Position numbers and translations under genes: made by a program. From the NCBI RefSeq assembly GCF_943736985.1, contig NZ_CALSFS010000021.1, forward strand, positions 1 to 40,444: a DNA stretch of 40,444 nt, read 5' to 3'. Under the pieces are notes generated by a model. The model was not told the origin of the DNA. It made no database searches and saw only the letters and a list, made by a program, of their open reading frames with translations. Numbering within the stretch: the stretch's first letter is position 1; each line of letters opens with the position of its first letter. Source of the DNA: Clostridium sp. Marseille-Q2269. Its GTDB lineage: Bacteria > Bacillota > Clostridia > Clostridiales > Clostridiaceae. This document shows positions 1-8,599 of the stretch, piece after piece.

Positions 1-79
1 ATATTATTGAAATTGCAAAGTATAATATAACACCAAGTTTTTACAAAAAAGTATTGAAATATATTAAATTTTATGTTAG

Positions 80-85
80 TATAAT
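80..85 (+). promoter_or_regulatory. possible -10 box of the pyrR leader promoter
   Basis: A TATAAT hexamer lies 27 bases before the conserved PyrR-binding sequence, so it could start the attenuated leader. The best upstream partner, TTGAAA at 54-59, is 20 bases away, which is longer than usual. Only the -10 is reasonably supported. Confidence 0.4.
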
Positions 86-111
86 TTTAAAAATAAAATA
101 TTATAAAGCCC

Positions 112-191
112 TTTAAATGATCCTGAGAGATTGTAAGGTAGATATCTAATAAGTCTATATAAATGTCTTGGCTATGGGTCAAGGCATTTTT
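112..191 (+). promoter_or_regulatory. PyrR-dependent transcription attenuator
   Basis: The stretch 112-140 (TTTAAATGATCCTGAGAGAT, then TGTAAGG) matches the conserved loop of the PyrR anti-antiterminator. It is followed by an intrinsic terminator: TGTCTTGGCT (164-173) pairs, with G-U pairs, with GGTCAAGGCA (177-186), then five T. By family knowledge, PyrR bound to UMP/UTP stabilises the binding loop and lets the terminator form. The leader sits directly before pyrR, so the gene probably regulates itself. Confidence 0.85.
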
Positions 192-222
192 GATTTTAAT
201 ATAGATGAAGGGTGGAATTAGG

Positions 223-771
223 TTGAATTTAAAGGCTGTAATAATGGACGATGTAAAGATCAAAAGATCCATAATTAGAATTTCTCATGAAATAATTGAG
301 AAAAATAAAGGTGGACAGGATGTAGTATTAATAGGAATAAAAAGAAGAGGGGTACCAATAGCTAAAAGAATTGCAGAGAATATAAAAGATTTTGAAGGTA
401 TAGATATACCAGTGGGAGTTTTAGATATATCTTTATATAGAGATGATTTATCTGAATTGTCACAGGATCCAATAGTTAAAAATAACAAGTTACATATAGA
501 TATTCAAGATAAAAAAGTGATTTTAGTAGATGATGTAATTTATACCGGAAGAACAGTGAGAGCTGCTATACAGGCTATATTTGATAATGGTAGACCTAGT
601 AAAATTCAATTAGCTGTTTTGGTAGATAGAGGACATAGGGAACTTCCAATAAGACCAGATTATGTTGGAAAGAATATACCTACTTCATTGAGTGAAGCTA
701 TTTTAGTAGAACTTAATGAAATAGATGAAAAAGATTCAGTTAAAATCCTTGTACATCCTTTATATAAATAG
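223..771 (+). CDS. pyrR: bifunctional pyr operon attenuator / uracil phosphoribosyltransferase PyrR
   Basis: PyrR binds pyr mRNA leaders in response to uridine nucleotides and has weak uracil phosphoribosyltransferase activity. The 182-residue product has the family length. The PRPP-binding motif [13 protein letters not shown] lies near residues 99-111, and an early VLIGIKRRG segment is also typical. An ATG at 205 is in frame, but the ribosome site AAGGGTGG (208-215) sits inside that extension and is 7 bases from the TTG at 223. PyrR homologues also begin close to [10 protein letters not shown], so the TTG is preferred. No other pyr biosynthesis gene follows; the next genes are preT-preA, which also act on pyrimidines. 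Confidence 0.92.
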   Translation: MNLKAVIMDDVKIKRSIIRISHEIIEKNKGGQDVVLIGIKRRGVPIAKRIAENIKDFEGIDIPVGVLDISLYRDDLSELSQDPIVKNNKLHIDIQDKKVILVDDVIYTGRTVRAAIQAIFDNGRPSKIQLAVLVDRGHRELPIRPDYVGKNIPTSLSEAILVELNEIDEKDSVKILVHPLYK

Positions 772-773
772 TA

Positions 774-790
774 TTAAAGGTTAATTGCAA
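774..790 (+). repeat. left arm of 17-bp inverted repeat around the preT leader
   Basis: TTAAAGGTTAATTGCAA is the exact reverse complement of 1059-1075. It begins 3 bases after the pyrR stop. The two arms bracket the structured RNA and its terminator. Confidence 0.8.
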
Positions 791-859
791 AAATTTTTAT
801 ATTATTATATATAAAATTTGTACAAGGTTTTCATAAAATATAAAATATAGAAATATAAA

Positions 860-1040
860 CTATGCTGTGTTAATAGTCATGAAAATGTTAGCATTTCTGC
901 AAAATGCAGATATTGTTAAAAAAATGACGAAATGCTAGGAAAATTTATGGTTAAATTTCCCACAAAGCAGCATAGGGTTTAATTTTGCTTTAAATAATGA
1001 AAGTAGGTCATTTCTAAATTAGAAATGACCTGCTTTTTTT
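860..1040 (+). ncRNA. structured leader RNA of unknown class ending in a terminator, upstream of preT
   Basis: An outer helix CTATGCTG (860-867) pairs perfectly with CAGCATAG (968-975). Inside it, TTAGCATTTC (889-898) pairs with GAAATGCTAG (929-938), GTCAT with ATGAC, CTGC with GCAG, and GGAAAATTT with AAATTTCC. This gives a branched fold. A strong terminator follows: AGTAGGTCATTTCT (1002-1015) pairs with AGAAATGACCTGCT, then a T run. A branched fold followed by a terminator before a metabolic operon looks like a riboswitch or attenuator. I do not recognise the T-box, TPP, cobalamin, purine, SAM, lysine, FMN, glycine or c-di-GMP-I signatures. Strand + is chosen because the T run and preT lie downstream. 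Confidence 0.6.
1002..1040 (+). terminator. intrinsic terminator before preT
   Basis: A stem of about 14 bp (1002-1015 with 1021-1034, one G-U pair) and a T run from 1034. It lies between the structured leader and the preT ribosome site, so it is probably an expression platform and not simply the end of pyrR. Confidence 0.85.
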
Positions 1041-1058
1041 GTTAAAATATTGGTGTGA

Positions 1059-1075
1059 TTGCAATTAACCTTTAA
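1059..1075 (+). repeat. right arm of 17-bp inverted repeat
   Basis: TTGCAATTAACCTTTAA, exact reverse complement of 774-790. It ends 10 bases before the AAAGGAGG ribosome site of preT. Confidence 0.8.
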
Positions 1076-1099
1076 ATATTATATAAAGGAGGAATAATA

Positions 1100-2416
1100 T
1101 TGGATAATAAATTTAGTTATTTAAAAGAAAGAGAAGAAGTATTTACACCTCTTCTAGCTATTGAAGAAGCGTCTAGATGTTTATTATGTCATGATGCACC
1201 TTGTACAAAGGCATGCCCAGCAGGTACAGATCCTGCAAAATTTATACGTTCATTACGTTTTAGAAATTTTAAGGGTGCTGTAAATACAATACGTGAAAAT
1301 AATATTTTGGGTGGAGTCTGCGCAAGGGTTTGTCCTACAGATAAATACTGCCAAGGTGCTTGCAGTAGATGTGGTATAGACAAGCCTATTCAAATTGGAA
1401 GACTTCAAAGATACTTAACAGATTATGAACAGTCAACAGGAATAAAAGTATTAGAACCTATAGAAACTATAAAGGAAAAGGTAGCTATTATAGGTTCCGG
1501 CCCAAGTGGTCTTGCTACAGCTGCTAAGTTATCTTTAGAAGGATACAAAGTTACTGTATTTGAGGCAAGAAATGAATTAGGTGGATGGCTAACTTATGGA
1601 ATACCAGAAGATAGACTTCCACAAGCAATTGTTGAAAATGAAATTAGATACATAAAAGAATTAGGTATTAATTTTAGAACTAATTGTAAAGTGGGATCAG
1701 ATATTACTATAGATGAGCTCAAAAAGGAAGGATTTGAAGCATTCTTAGTAGCTGTAGGAATGCAAAAAAGTAAAGATATAGATATAAAAGGAAATAATCT
1801 AGAAGGTGTTGTCGCAGGAACAGACTTTTTAGCTAAAGTTAAGACTTCAAGAGGAAAAGTTAATATAGGAAATAAAGTTATAGTTATAGGCGGTGGGGAT
1901 GTAGCTATGGATTGTGCTGTAACATCTAAACTGTTAGGAGCAGAGGATGTTAAAATAGTGTATAGAAGAACTATAGAAAGAATGCCAGCAGATAGAAAAG
2001 AATTAGCTTATACTCAAGAATTAAATATACCTATATTTACTGGGTTAAAGCCTGCTGAGATAATTGGACATGATGGGAAAGTAGTTAGATTTAAAGCTGA
2101 AGGAATGTTTGATGATTCAGAGATGAATCTTCCAGCAGATATGATCATATTTGCTATTGGTCAAGAAGCAGAAGAAGTAAATGAATTAAAAGAGGCATTA
2201 AAAGAAGTAGCTGCGGCTAAAGAAGTAATAGCAATAGAATTTAATGAAAGAGGAATTATTAAAACTTGTGATTATAGTACTAATGTACCAGGTATTTTCG
2301 CTTGTGGAGATATAATTGAAGGGGATAAAACAGTTGTAAGTGCAATAAAACAAGGAAAAGAAGCAGCAATAGTTATAGGAAAATATTTAACAGCTAAGAA
2401 AGAAGGTGTAAGATAA
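1100..2416 (+). CDS. preT: NAD(P)-dependent dihydropyrimidine dehydrogenase, PreT subunit
   Basis: PreT is the flavin/NAD(P)H-oxidising subunit that feeds electrons to PreA for uracil or thymine reduction. The N terminus has two cysteine clusters (C27, C30, C35, C39 and C74, C78, C84, C88) typical of the Fe-S domain shared with the glutamate synthase small subunit. A first dinucleotide fold follows (GSGPSG near 132-137) for FAD, and a second ([10 protein letters not shown] near 262-271) for NAD(P)H. Start is a TTG at 1100 with AAAGGAGG at 1086-1092. The stop shares one base with the preA ATG, indicating translational coupling. Taken alone it could be named a GltD-like oxidoreductase; the adjacent PreA decides the call. 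Confidence 0.9.
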   Translation: MDNKFSYLKEREEVFTPLLAIEEASRCLLCHDAPCTKACPAGTDPAKFIRSLRFRNFKGAVNTIRENNILGGVCARVCPTDKYCQGACSRCGIDKPIQIGRLQRYLTDYEQSTGIKVLEPIETIKEKVAIIGSGPSGLATAAKLSLEGYKVTVFEARNELGGWLTYGIPEDRLPQAIVENEIRYIKELGINFRTNCKVGSDITIDELKKEGFEAFLVAVGMQKSKDIDIKGNNLEGVVAGTDFLAKVKTSRGKVNIGNKVIVIGGGDVAMDCAVTSKLLGAEDVKIVYRRTIERMPADRKELAYTQELNIPIFTGLKPAEIIGHDGKVVRFKAEGMFDDSEMNLPADMIIFAIGQEAEEVNELKEALKEVAAAKEVIAIEFNERGIIKTCDYSTNVPGIFACGDIIEGDKTVVSAIKQGKEAAIVIGKYLTAKKEGVR

Positions 2417-3651
2417 TGAAAAGAAGAGATCTTTCAATAGAATTTTGTGGAGTAAAATGTGAAAATCCATTTTTCTTATCATCATCACCAGTAGGAAATT
2501 GTTATGAAATGTGCGCAAAGGCTTTACAAACTGGTTGGGGCGGTATAGTATTTAAAACTATCGGTTATTTTATTGCAAATGAAGTTTCCCCACGCTTTAC
2601 TAATTTAGAAAAAGAAGGTACTCCATTTTTAGGATTTAAAAATATGGAGCAAATAGCAGAACATTCATTAGAGGAAAATCTAGAAGCTATGAGAAAATTA
2701 AAAAAGAATTATCCCAAGAAAGTTTTAGTAGCTTCAATAATGGGACAAAACGAAGAAGAATGGGAAAAACTTGCAAAGCTTGTTACAGAGGTAGGGGCCG
2801 ATATAATAGAATGCAATTTTTCATGTCCCCAAATGACCAGTAGTACTATGGGATCAGATGTTGGACAAAATTCACAGTTGGTTAAAAAATATTGCGAAGC
2901 AGTAAGAAGAGGAAGTGATCTTCCAATACTATCTAAGATGACTCCTAATATAGGAGATATGACTGTTCCAGCAATAGCTTCTATAGAAGGTGGAGCAACA
3001 GGTATAGCTACAATAAATACAATTAAATGTATTACAGGGGTAGATTTAGATAAATTCATAGGATATCCTATAGTAAATGGTAAATCATCAATATCTGGAT
3101 ATTCAGGAAAGGCTGTAAAACCAATAGCTTTAAGATTTATACAACAATTAGTCACAAATGAAAGACTTAAAGATGTTCCTATAAGCGGTATAGGAGGAAT
3201 AGAAACTTGGGAAGATGCTGCAGAATTCATATTATTAGGTTCAAGAAACTTACAAGTAACTACTGCTATAATGCAATATGGATATAGAATAGTAGAAGAT
3301 ATGATAGAAGGGTTATCATATTATATGGAAGAAAAGGGATTTGAAAAATTAGAGGATATGGTTGGATTAGCAAATAAAAATATAATCCCAGCAGAAGAAT
3401 TAGATAGAGGATATATTGTATATCCAAAATTTAATGAAGAAAAATGTGTAGGTTGTGGAAGATGCTATATATCTTGCTATGATGGTGGACATCAAGCAAT
3501 CAAATGGGATGTAGAAAATAGAAAGTCTATATTAGAAAAAGAAAAATGTGTAGGATGCCATTTATGTGCTAATGTATGTCCAGTTCAATGCATATCAAAA
3601 GGTGACATAGAGTTAAAAAAAAGTGAAGAATATAGAGAAGTAGTACTTTAA
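2416..3651 (+). CDS. preA: NAD(P)-dependent dihydropyrimidine dehydrogenase, PreA subunit
   Basis: PreA is the catalytic FMN subunit that reduces uracil or thymine to the dihydro-base, working with PreT. Residues 1 to about 300 form a dihydroorotate-dehydrogenase-like barrel; motifs that agree with E. coli PreA as I recall it include [41 protein letters not shown] and [16 protein letters not shown]. The C terminus adds two [4Fe-4S] motifs, [11 protein letters not shown] from residue 344 and [12 protein letters not shown] from residue 378. The 411-residue length matches PreA. Start ATG overlaps the preT stop (TAATG). Bacterial PreTA is known to reduce uracil and also 5-fluorouracil. Confidence 0.93.
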   Translation: MKRRDLSIEFCGVKCENPFFLSSSPVGNCYEMCAKALQTGWGGIVFKTIGYFIANEVSPRFTNLEKEGTPFLGFKNMEQIAEHSLEENLEAMRKLKKNYPKKVLVASIMGQNEEEWEKLAKLVTEVGADIIECNFSCPQMTSSTMGSDVGQNSQLVKKYCEAVRRGSDLPILSKMTPNIGDMTVPAIASIEGGATGIATINTIKCITGVDLDKFIGYPIVNGKSSISGYSGKAVKPIALRFIQQLVTNERLKDVPISGIGGIETWEDAAEFILLGSRNLQVTTAIMQYGYRIVEDMIEGLSYYMEEKGFEKLEDMVGLANKNIIPAEELDRGYIVYPKFNEEKCVGCGRCYISCYDGGHQAIKWDVENRKSILEKEKCVGCHLCANVCPVQCISKGDIELKKSEEYREVVL

Positions 3652-3775
3652 TATAAGTAAGATACAGAAGTATAGAAGTATGCTTAAACCTTTAAGGGCT
3701 ACATTAATTGTTATAATATCTAATTGTTTAGTTAGACTTTTCGTTAGTAGAAATGAAGTTGTTATTGATATAATT

Positions 3776-3820
3776 AAAAATGAAAGCAACCTGATATGGT
3801 AGCTTTCATTTTTATTTTTT
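3776..3820 (+). terminator. terminator after preA
   Basis: AAAAATGAAAGC (3776-3787) pairs with GCTTTCATTTTT (3802-3813), followed by more T. The rest of the 365-base gap 3652-4016 shows no other gene or clear signal. Confidence 0.8.
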
Positions 3821-4016
3821 ATAGTGACAAAATTATAATTAAAGTATAATTATAAAATAGTATTACAAAATATTAATGACTATGTGGTAACCTATTTAGT
3901 TATTTCATAAATGTGATTATATTAAGTAATTCTTTTAAATAATTGAACTTTTGATATAATTATATTTAGAATATATAGAGGCTTAAATTTATATTATTGG
4001 AAAGGAATTTATACCT

Positions 4017-5066
4017 ATGGATAGAGTTATTATGCACGTTGATATGGACGCATTTTTTGCATCTGTAGAACAAATGGATAATAAAAAACTTAAAGGTAAA
4101 CCTGTAATAGTAGGAGGAATAGGGGAAAGAGGAGTAGTTGCTACTGCATCTTATGAAGCTAGAAAATATGGTGTTCATTCTGCTATGCCCATTTTTGTAG
4201 CTAAAAAGAAATGTCCATTTGGTGTATATGTTCCTACAAGACATAGTAGATATAAGGAGATTTCAAATAATATATTTGAAATATTATTTCAGGTTACATC
4301 CATAATTGAACCTGTATCTATAGATGAAGCTTATTTAGATATTAGTCATATTAGTTATGAGCCAATTAAAGTGGCAGAATATATAAAAAATAGAGTTAAA
4401 AATGAACTAGGATTAACCTTATCTGTGGGGATTTCTTACAATAAGTTTTTAGCCAAACTGGCTTCTGATTGGCATAAACCTAATGGCATAAAAATGATAA
4501 ATAAGGATATGGTTCCTAAAGTATTAGAGCCTCTTCCTATAAGTAAGATTTATGGAATGGGTAAAAAATCTGTAGAGAAGTTACATAACATAGGGATTTT
4601 TACTGTAAAAGATATGTATAAATTATCTAAAGAATTCTGTGTAGAGTATTTTGGTAAATTTGGACTAGAAATATATGACAGAATAAGAGGAATAGATAAA
4701 AGAGAAGTAAAAGTTAGCAGAGAAAGAAAATCTATAGGAAAAGAAATAACCCTAAAAAAAGACATAGTAAATAAGCAAGAAATGAAGAAATATCTTTTAG
4801 ATTTTTCAAAAAACATATCCTACAATTTATACAAAAAAAATAGTGGTGGAAAAACTATTACTATAAAAATAAAAACTTCTAATTTTGAAACTCATACAAG
4901 AAGTAAGACAGTAAATTATTATTTAACAGATAAAGAGGAAATCTATAAATTGGCCTGTGATATATTAGAACAAATAGATTTTAAGGAGCCTATAAGACTC
5001 ATAGGACTTACAGTGTCTAATTTAGTACAAAATAAAATTCAACAAATAAGTTTTAACATTTATTAA
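4017..5066 (+). CDS. dinB: DNA polymerase IV (Y-family translesion polymerase)
   Basis: DinB copies past damaged bases with low fidelity. The N terminus HVDMDAFFASVE carries the first catalytic aspartates, and SIDEAYLDIS (near residue 101) supplies the second acidic pair. Two helix-hairpin-helix-like segments follow, around PLPISKIYGMGKKSVEKL, and a little-finger domain ends the protein. The 349-residue length is normal. A GGAAAGGA ribosome site precedes the ATG. It is alone between terminators. I see no LexA-type box directly upstream. The C terminus ends QISFNIY and I do not recognise a clear beta-clamp motif there. Confidence 0.93.
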   Translation: MDRVIMHVDMDAFFASVEQMDNKKLKGKPVIVGGIGERGVVATASYEARKYGVHSAMPIFVAKKKCPFGVYVPTRHSRYKEISNNIFEILFQVTSIIEPVSIDEAYLDISHISYEPIKVAEYIKNRVKNELGLTLSVGISYNKFLAKLASDWHKPNGIKMINKDMVPKVLEPLPISKIYGMGKKSVEKLHNIGIFTVKDMYKLSKEFCVEYFGKFGLEIYDRIRGIDKREVKVSRERKSIGKEITLKKDIVNKQEMKKYLLDFSKNISYNLYKKNSGGKTITIKIKTSNFETHTRSKTVNYYLTDKEEIYKLACDILEQIDFKEPIRLIGLTVSNLVQNKIQQISFNIY

Positions 5067-5180
5067 AATATAAAATAATTAAATATATTTATAAAATTAA
5101 CATATAAGCTATATGAGTTATATATATTTAGGCTCTATTGATAGAATTATTGTATAAATGTATAGTTAAATACAAACAAA

Positions 5181-5228
5181 ATTACCCCTGTGAAATATCA
5201 TATATTAATGATTCACAGGGGTAATTTT
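5181..5228. terminator. bidirectional terminator between dinB and the M15 peptidase gene
   Basis: ATTACCCCTGTGAA near 5181-5194 pairs with TTCACAGGGGTAAT near 5212-5225, with A/T runs on both sides. The two flanking genes converge here. Confidence 0.85.
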
Positions 5229-6159
5229 ATTTTAATACATTATTGATTTTATCTATATATTCTTTAATTTTTTCATTTTCAATTGGAGCGCCTTTATACC
5301 AAGGATCATTTATATTAGTATTTTTTTTAAAATATCTAGATTTTATTATAATTTCTGGTCTATATTCATAATGTAATATATCAAAATGGTTCCATTTTCC
5401 ACCCCATATAAAGTTGTTTTTTTCAAAAATTTCAACTAATTCTTTTGGATAAGAATTTAATCTTTCTTGTCCTTGTTTTTCTGTAGCCCATTTCCAATAA
5501 TCTTTATTGTTTCTTACTAAATCAATTGCAATTCCAAATGCATGAGGACTTAAAAGATTAGTACCTGCAATATGTCTATAATTAAAAGTACCATTAATAG
5601 GAGATATATTAGAACTAATTTTATTATTATTTTTTGAAATACTATGAATTTCATCTAATGCTTTTTTTAAGCTTTCTGCAGCCTTATTATTATTATTGAA
5701 TTGGAATGTACCATAAGGTGTATTAATGTTTTTTAAATTCTTCTGGATTATAGCAGAATTATTTCCATAAACATAATTTAATAAGCTATATACTCGAAAT
5801 CTTCCAGGATCAAAATCTTTATTCATTAACTTACGCGTAGTTTCTAAAGGATATATTTGTTCCAACATGTCTTGTATGTCTGAATTATATATTTTTTCAT
5901 TAAAAGTTTTATTCTTTTTATCGTCATAAATAATTTTTTCACCAGATTTAGTTATTATATATACTTTATTATCTTTAACTTCAATATCTTTTATATAATC
6001 ATCATATGCCATCATTAATGATAGAATATCTTGTTTCATAGTTCTATTGTATAATTGTTTGTTATTTTCTATGCCAAAGGCCTTTACTTTAGAAATATTT
6101 ATACATAAAGCATAAAATAATATATTTAAAATAATAATTTTTTTAAATAATTTTTTTAT
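5227..6159 (-). CDS. secreted M15-family peptidoglycan peptidase, non-standard start
   Basis: M15 zinc peptidases trim peptide side chains of peptidoglycan (VanY/CwlK type). From the internal Met at 6039 the motifs are SPHAFGIAIDL (zinc ligands H166, D173) and KWNHFDILHYEYRP (H223). The reading frame stays open upstream for 40 codons with no ATG, GTG or TTG, yet encodes a textbook signal peptide: KKLFKK, then a hydrophobic run IIILNILFYALCI, then KVKAF. A GAGGTG ribosome site (6167-6172) lies 4 bases before an ATT (6162-6160) and 7 before an ATA (6159-6157). I place the start at the ATA. The alternative, ATG 6039, gives a cytoplasmic 270-residue protein with no ribosome site. Confidence 0.7.
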   Translation of the reverse strand: MKKLFKKIIILNILFYALCINISKVKAFGIENNKQLYNRTMKQDILSLMMAYDDYIKDIEVKDNKVYIITKSGEKIIYDDKKNKTFNEKIYNSDIQDMLEQIYPLETTRKLMNKDFDPGRFRVYSLLNYVYGNNSAIIQKNLKNINTPYGTFQFNNNNKAAESLKKALDEIHSISKNNNKISSNISPINGTFNYRHIAGTNLLSPHAFGIAIDLVRNNKDYWKWATEKQGQERLNSYPKELVEIFEKNNFIWGGKWNHFDILHYEYRPEIIIKSRYFKKNTNINDPWYKGAPIENEKIKEYIDKINNVLK

Positions 6160-6280
6160 AATAAATCACCTCTTTTATTGTATATTTAAACAATTTTTAT
6201 ATTTTATATATAATTAATTCAAATTTAAATTCATATTTTTGAAAATATTTTTTTAATATTATTTTATATTAAAAATCATA

Positions 6281-7408
6281 TTAAAAATGTACTCTAACTA
6301 ACCAGAATTTTATTCCTTTATCATTCCATCCAAGATCCCAAGGAACTTTGTTTCTATCTGTATTATGGCAGGTTACTAAAGAATATCCTTTAGAGTCTGC
6401 TCCTGTCACCATTGATATATGAGTTATGTCTCCTTTTTTTTCATAAGCTACAAAATCACCAGGCAGAAGTTTATAAGAAGCTTTATATACTTTTTCATAA
6501 CTTCCATGGGCAATTATAGATGCTCTACCACTATATATCATATAATCTTTGAAACCATCTGCATTTACCCAAGCTCTAGTAGCCCCTTTGGAATCGTAGT
6601 TCCAAGCAGAGTTTTTTTTGAATTTTCCTCCCTCAAATAATATTTGAGAAGCAAAATTAGCACAATCTCCTCCTTTAGGGTTATAATCTCTATATTTTTT
6701 GTTATATTTATATTCATATTTTTCATCAGTAGCAGCTCCGCAATATTTTTCAGCATATTCTATAGTATTTAATCTTCTTTTATCTAAATTAGAAAAATCT
6801 CTAAAAGAATTATTTATTATATTTTGTTTTATATCATCAGCTTTTAAGTTATTAATATTAAGAGAATCAGCAAAAGGATCTTTATACCATTCTTTTGTAA
6901 TTACCCATTCATCATCTTTTTTTGTAAGTTTTATTAGATGATATGTACCTATGGTAGATTTATTAATTTTTTTTGGTTCATCTTCATAGGTGTATTTATA
7001 TTCTGTAGAACATATTAAATTAATTGAATAACTATCTTTTAGATTTTTCATGTTTTTGATAACAACCTTGGGATTTATATCAATAAATTTAACACCCTGT
7101 TTTTCTTCCCAATTATGCAGATATTTTATCTTTTTTTTCTCATGTTCATAAGCCCATATACCATATTTACTACTTGTATCATAAATAGATTCAATAAATT
7201 CTAAATCTCCTTTTAATAATGCTTTATTTCTATTTTCAAATATATCATTTATTAAATTAGTTATTTTGGCATCATCTGTAGTTTCATGAGCCTTATAAAC
7301 TAAGACATTTTTCCATTGAAATATTGATATAAAAAAAATTGATAAAATCATTATTATAGTAAGATTAACTATAATTTTTTTACTTTTATTCCTTTGAAAA
7401 AATCTCAT
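6281..7408 (-). CDS. secreted or membrane-anchored putative amidase-domain protein
   Basis: The C-terminal third matches the putative amidase domain (Amidase_6 type), a cysteine-hydrolase fold: GGDCANFASQ with C249, GDITHISMVTG with H330, and a later TCHNTD. Residues 11-30 form an N-terminal membrane segment after a basic start (MRFFQRNKSKK). The middle region, about 40-200, looks like a small alpha/beta domain of the kind that often precedes this amidase domain. The ATG follows AAAGGAG. It lies in tandem with the M15 gene, about 120 bases upstream of it. A role in cell wall or peptide cleavage is inferred; the substrate is unknown. Confidence 0.8.
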   Translation of the reverse strand: MRFFQRNKSKKIIVNLTIIMILSIFFISIFQWKNVLVYKAHETTDDAKITNLINDIFENRNKALLKGDLEFIESIYDTSSKYGIWAYEHEKKKIKYLHNWEEKQGVKFIDINPKVVIKNMKNLKDSYSINLICSTEYKYTYEDEPKKINKSTIGTYHLIKLTKKDDEWVITKEWYKDPFADSLNINNLKADDIKQNIINNSFRDFSNLDKRRLNTIEYAEKYCGAATDEKYEYKYNKKYRDYNPKGGDCANFASQILFEGGKFKKNSAWNYDSKGATRAWVNADGFKDYMIYSGRASIIAHGSYEKVYKASYKLLPGDFVAYEKKGDITHISMVTGADSKGYSLVTCHNTDRNKVPWDLGWNDKGIKFWLVRVHF

Positions 7409-7715
7409 AATTTTTATCTCCTTTGTTTCATATTATAGCTAATTTACTCAGTATTATTTTATAATTTAGTCTATGATATTATGGCTTAAAACTTAATAAA
7501 ATAAACACTTTAATTTTTCATAATTATAAAGAAAAAGGATTAACATGAAAATTTATAAAAATAAATTTAATTTCTCATTTGGTTTAAATACAAATTTTAA
7601 AATATATAGAAATAAGAGTATAATTGGTATGTATTTATTATAATAATCTTTATATATTATTATTTCATTTATAATTTGTAATTATGTAAGATATAAATAG
7701 GGGGAAATTAACAAA
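7409..7715. other. AT-rich divergent intergenic region
   Basis: This 307-base gap separates two divergently read genes and must contain both promoters. It is mostly A/T and I cannot choose a convincing -35/-10 pair. No hairpin or open gene stands out. Confidence 0.4.
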
Positions 7716-8213
7716 ATGGAAAATATAAAAAATATAAATCCCATTAGATTAATAATATTTGTAATAATAATAGTAATGGGAATAAGTTTATATAAAAATA
7801 GTTTTTTTTATATTGGCTCAAATAATTATTTATCAACAGTACAAGATGCGGAAAGAAGTGTTTATTTTAAAAGAAATGAAAGAGATAGTTTAGATGGAAA
7901 GAAATTTGATTTTGGTAAATTTACAGGTAAATGGTCTTTATTAGAATTTACTTCATATAAAGATAATAGAATAGTTATAGAAGATAAAACAAGAATTAGT
8001 AAAGGTAGCCTTTATCTTGTAGTATTAGATTCAGACTATAATATTATAGCTAAAAGAAATGAAAGAGAAGAAAATAATGATATAAGCTTTACTACACCAA
8101 AAAGTGGAAAATATATTATTAAAATTGTTGGAAAAAATTTAACTGGAAATTTTAATATAAAAATAAAAGCAAATGATAATATAGTAATTAAGCATATAGA
8201 TTTTTTCAAGTAA
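7716..8213 (+). CDS. small anchored exported protein of unknown function
   Basis: I do not recognise a family. The 165-residue product begins with a membrane segment or uncleaved signal (IIFVIIIVMGISLY, residues 13-26). The exported part is beta-rich. Its end (SGKYIIKIVGKNLTGNFNIKIKA) resembles the closing strands of the pre-peptidase C-terminal (PPC) fold, which is only an inference. The ATG follows a run AGGGGGAAA. It is read away from the amidase/peptidase pair, so a cell-surface role is plausible. Confidence 0.6.
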   Translation: MENIKNINPIRLIIFVIIIVMGISLYKNSFFYIGSNNYLSTVQDAERSVYFKRNERDSLDGKKFDFGKFTGKWSLLEFTSYKDNRIVIEDKTRISKGSLYLVVLDSDYNIIAKRNEREENNDISFTTPKSGKYIIKIVGKNLTGNFNIKIKANDNIVIKHIDFFK

Positions 8214-8291
8214 TTATAAATTAGTAGGAAACTAAAAATTATTAAATAAGGAATAAATGGAGCTTTAACTAATAATAAAATAGAAATAAAG

Positions 8292-8335
8292 AGCATCTTT
8301 TATGAAAAATAATATGGAGATGCTTTTTATTTTTA
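8292..8335 (+). terminator. terminator after the small exported protein gene
   Basis: AGCATCT (8292-8298) pairs with AGATGCT (8318-8324), followed by TTTTTATTTTTATT. Confidence 0.75.
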
Positions 8336-8422
8336 TTAAGTATACTATGAATAAATAATCTTTTTATATAGAAAGAATAGTATAAAATATAAATAAGTAT
8401 ATTTATAAATATAATAAATAAT

Positions 8423-8469
8423 ATACAATATATAGTGAAAATATAAGATGCTTATACAATATATTGAGT
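8423..8469 (+). promoter_or_regulatory. paired NrdR boxes upstream of nrdA
   Basis: ATACAATATATAGTGA (8423-8438) and ATACAATATATTGAGT (8454-8469) both fit the NrdR box consensus acaCwAtATaTwGtgt. Their starts are 31 bases apart, about three helical turns, which is a usual NrdR spacing. NrdR represses ribonucleotide reductase genes when ATP/dATP levels allow. A TATATT at 8460-8465 inside the second box could be a -10. Confidence 0.82.
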
Positions 8470-8498
8470 TTATCCTCATAAATCATATTTTTATATTG

Positions 8499-8527
8499 TT
8501 GATTTTAGATGTAATTACTTATATAAT
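8499..8527 (+). promoter_or_regulatory. candidate nrdA promoter
   Basis: TTGATT (8499-8504), 17 bases, then TATAAT (8522-8527). It lies about 30 bases downstream of the NrdR boxes. A second possible start uses TATATT inside the downstream NrdR box. Confidence 0.6.
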
Positions 8528-8599
8528 TTATTTAAAAATAATTATTTTATAATATATTTTATTAATTAAACAAATTTTTAAGAAAGTAAGGTTTGAATA

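Noticed and set aside
2709-3230. Long minus-strand frame of 173 codons inside preA
   Set aside because: It is opposite a well-conserved gene; no ribosome site and no recognisable domain.
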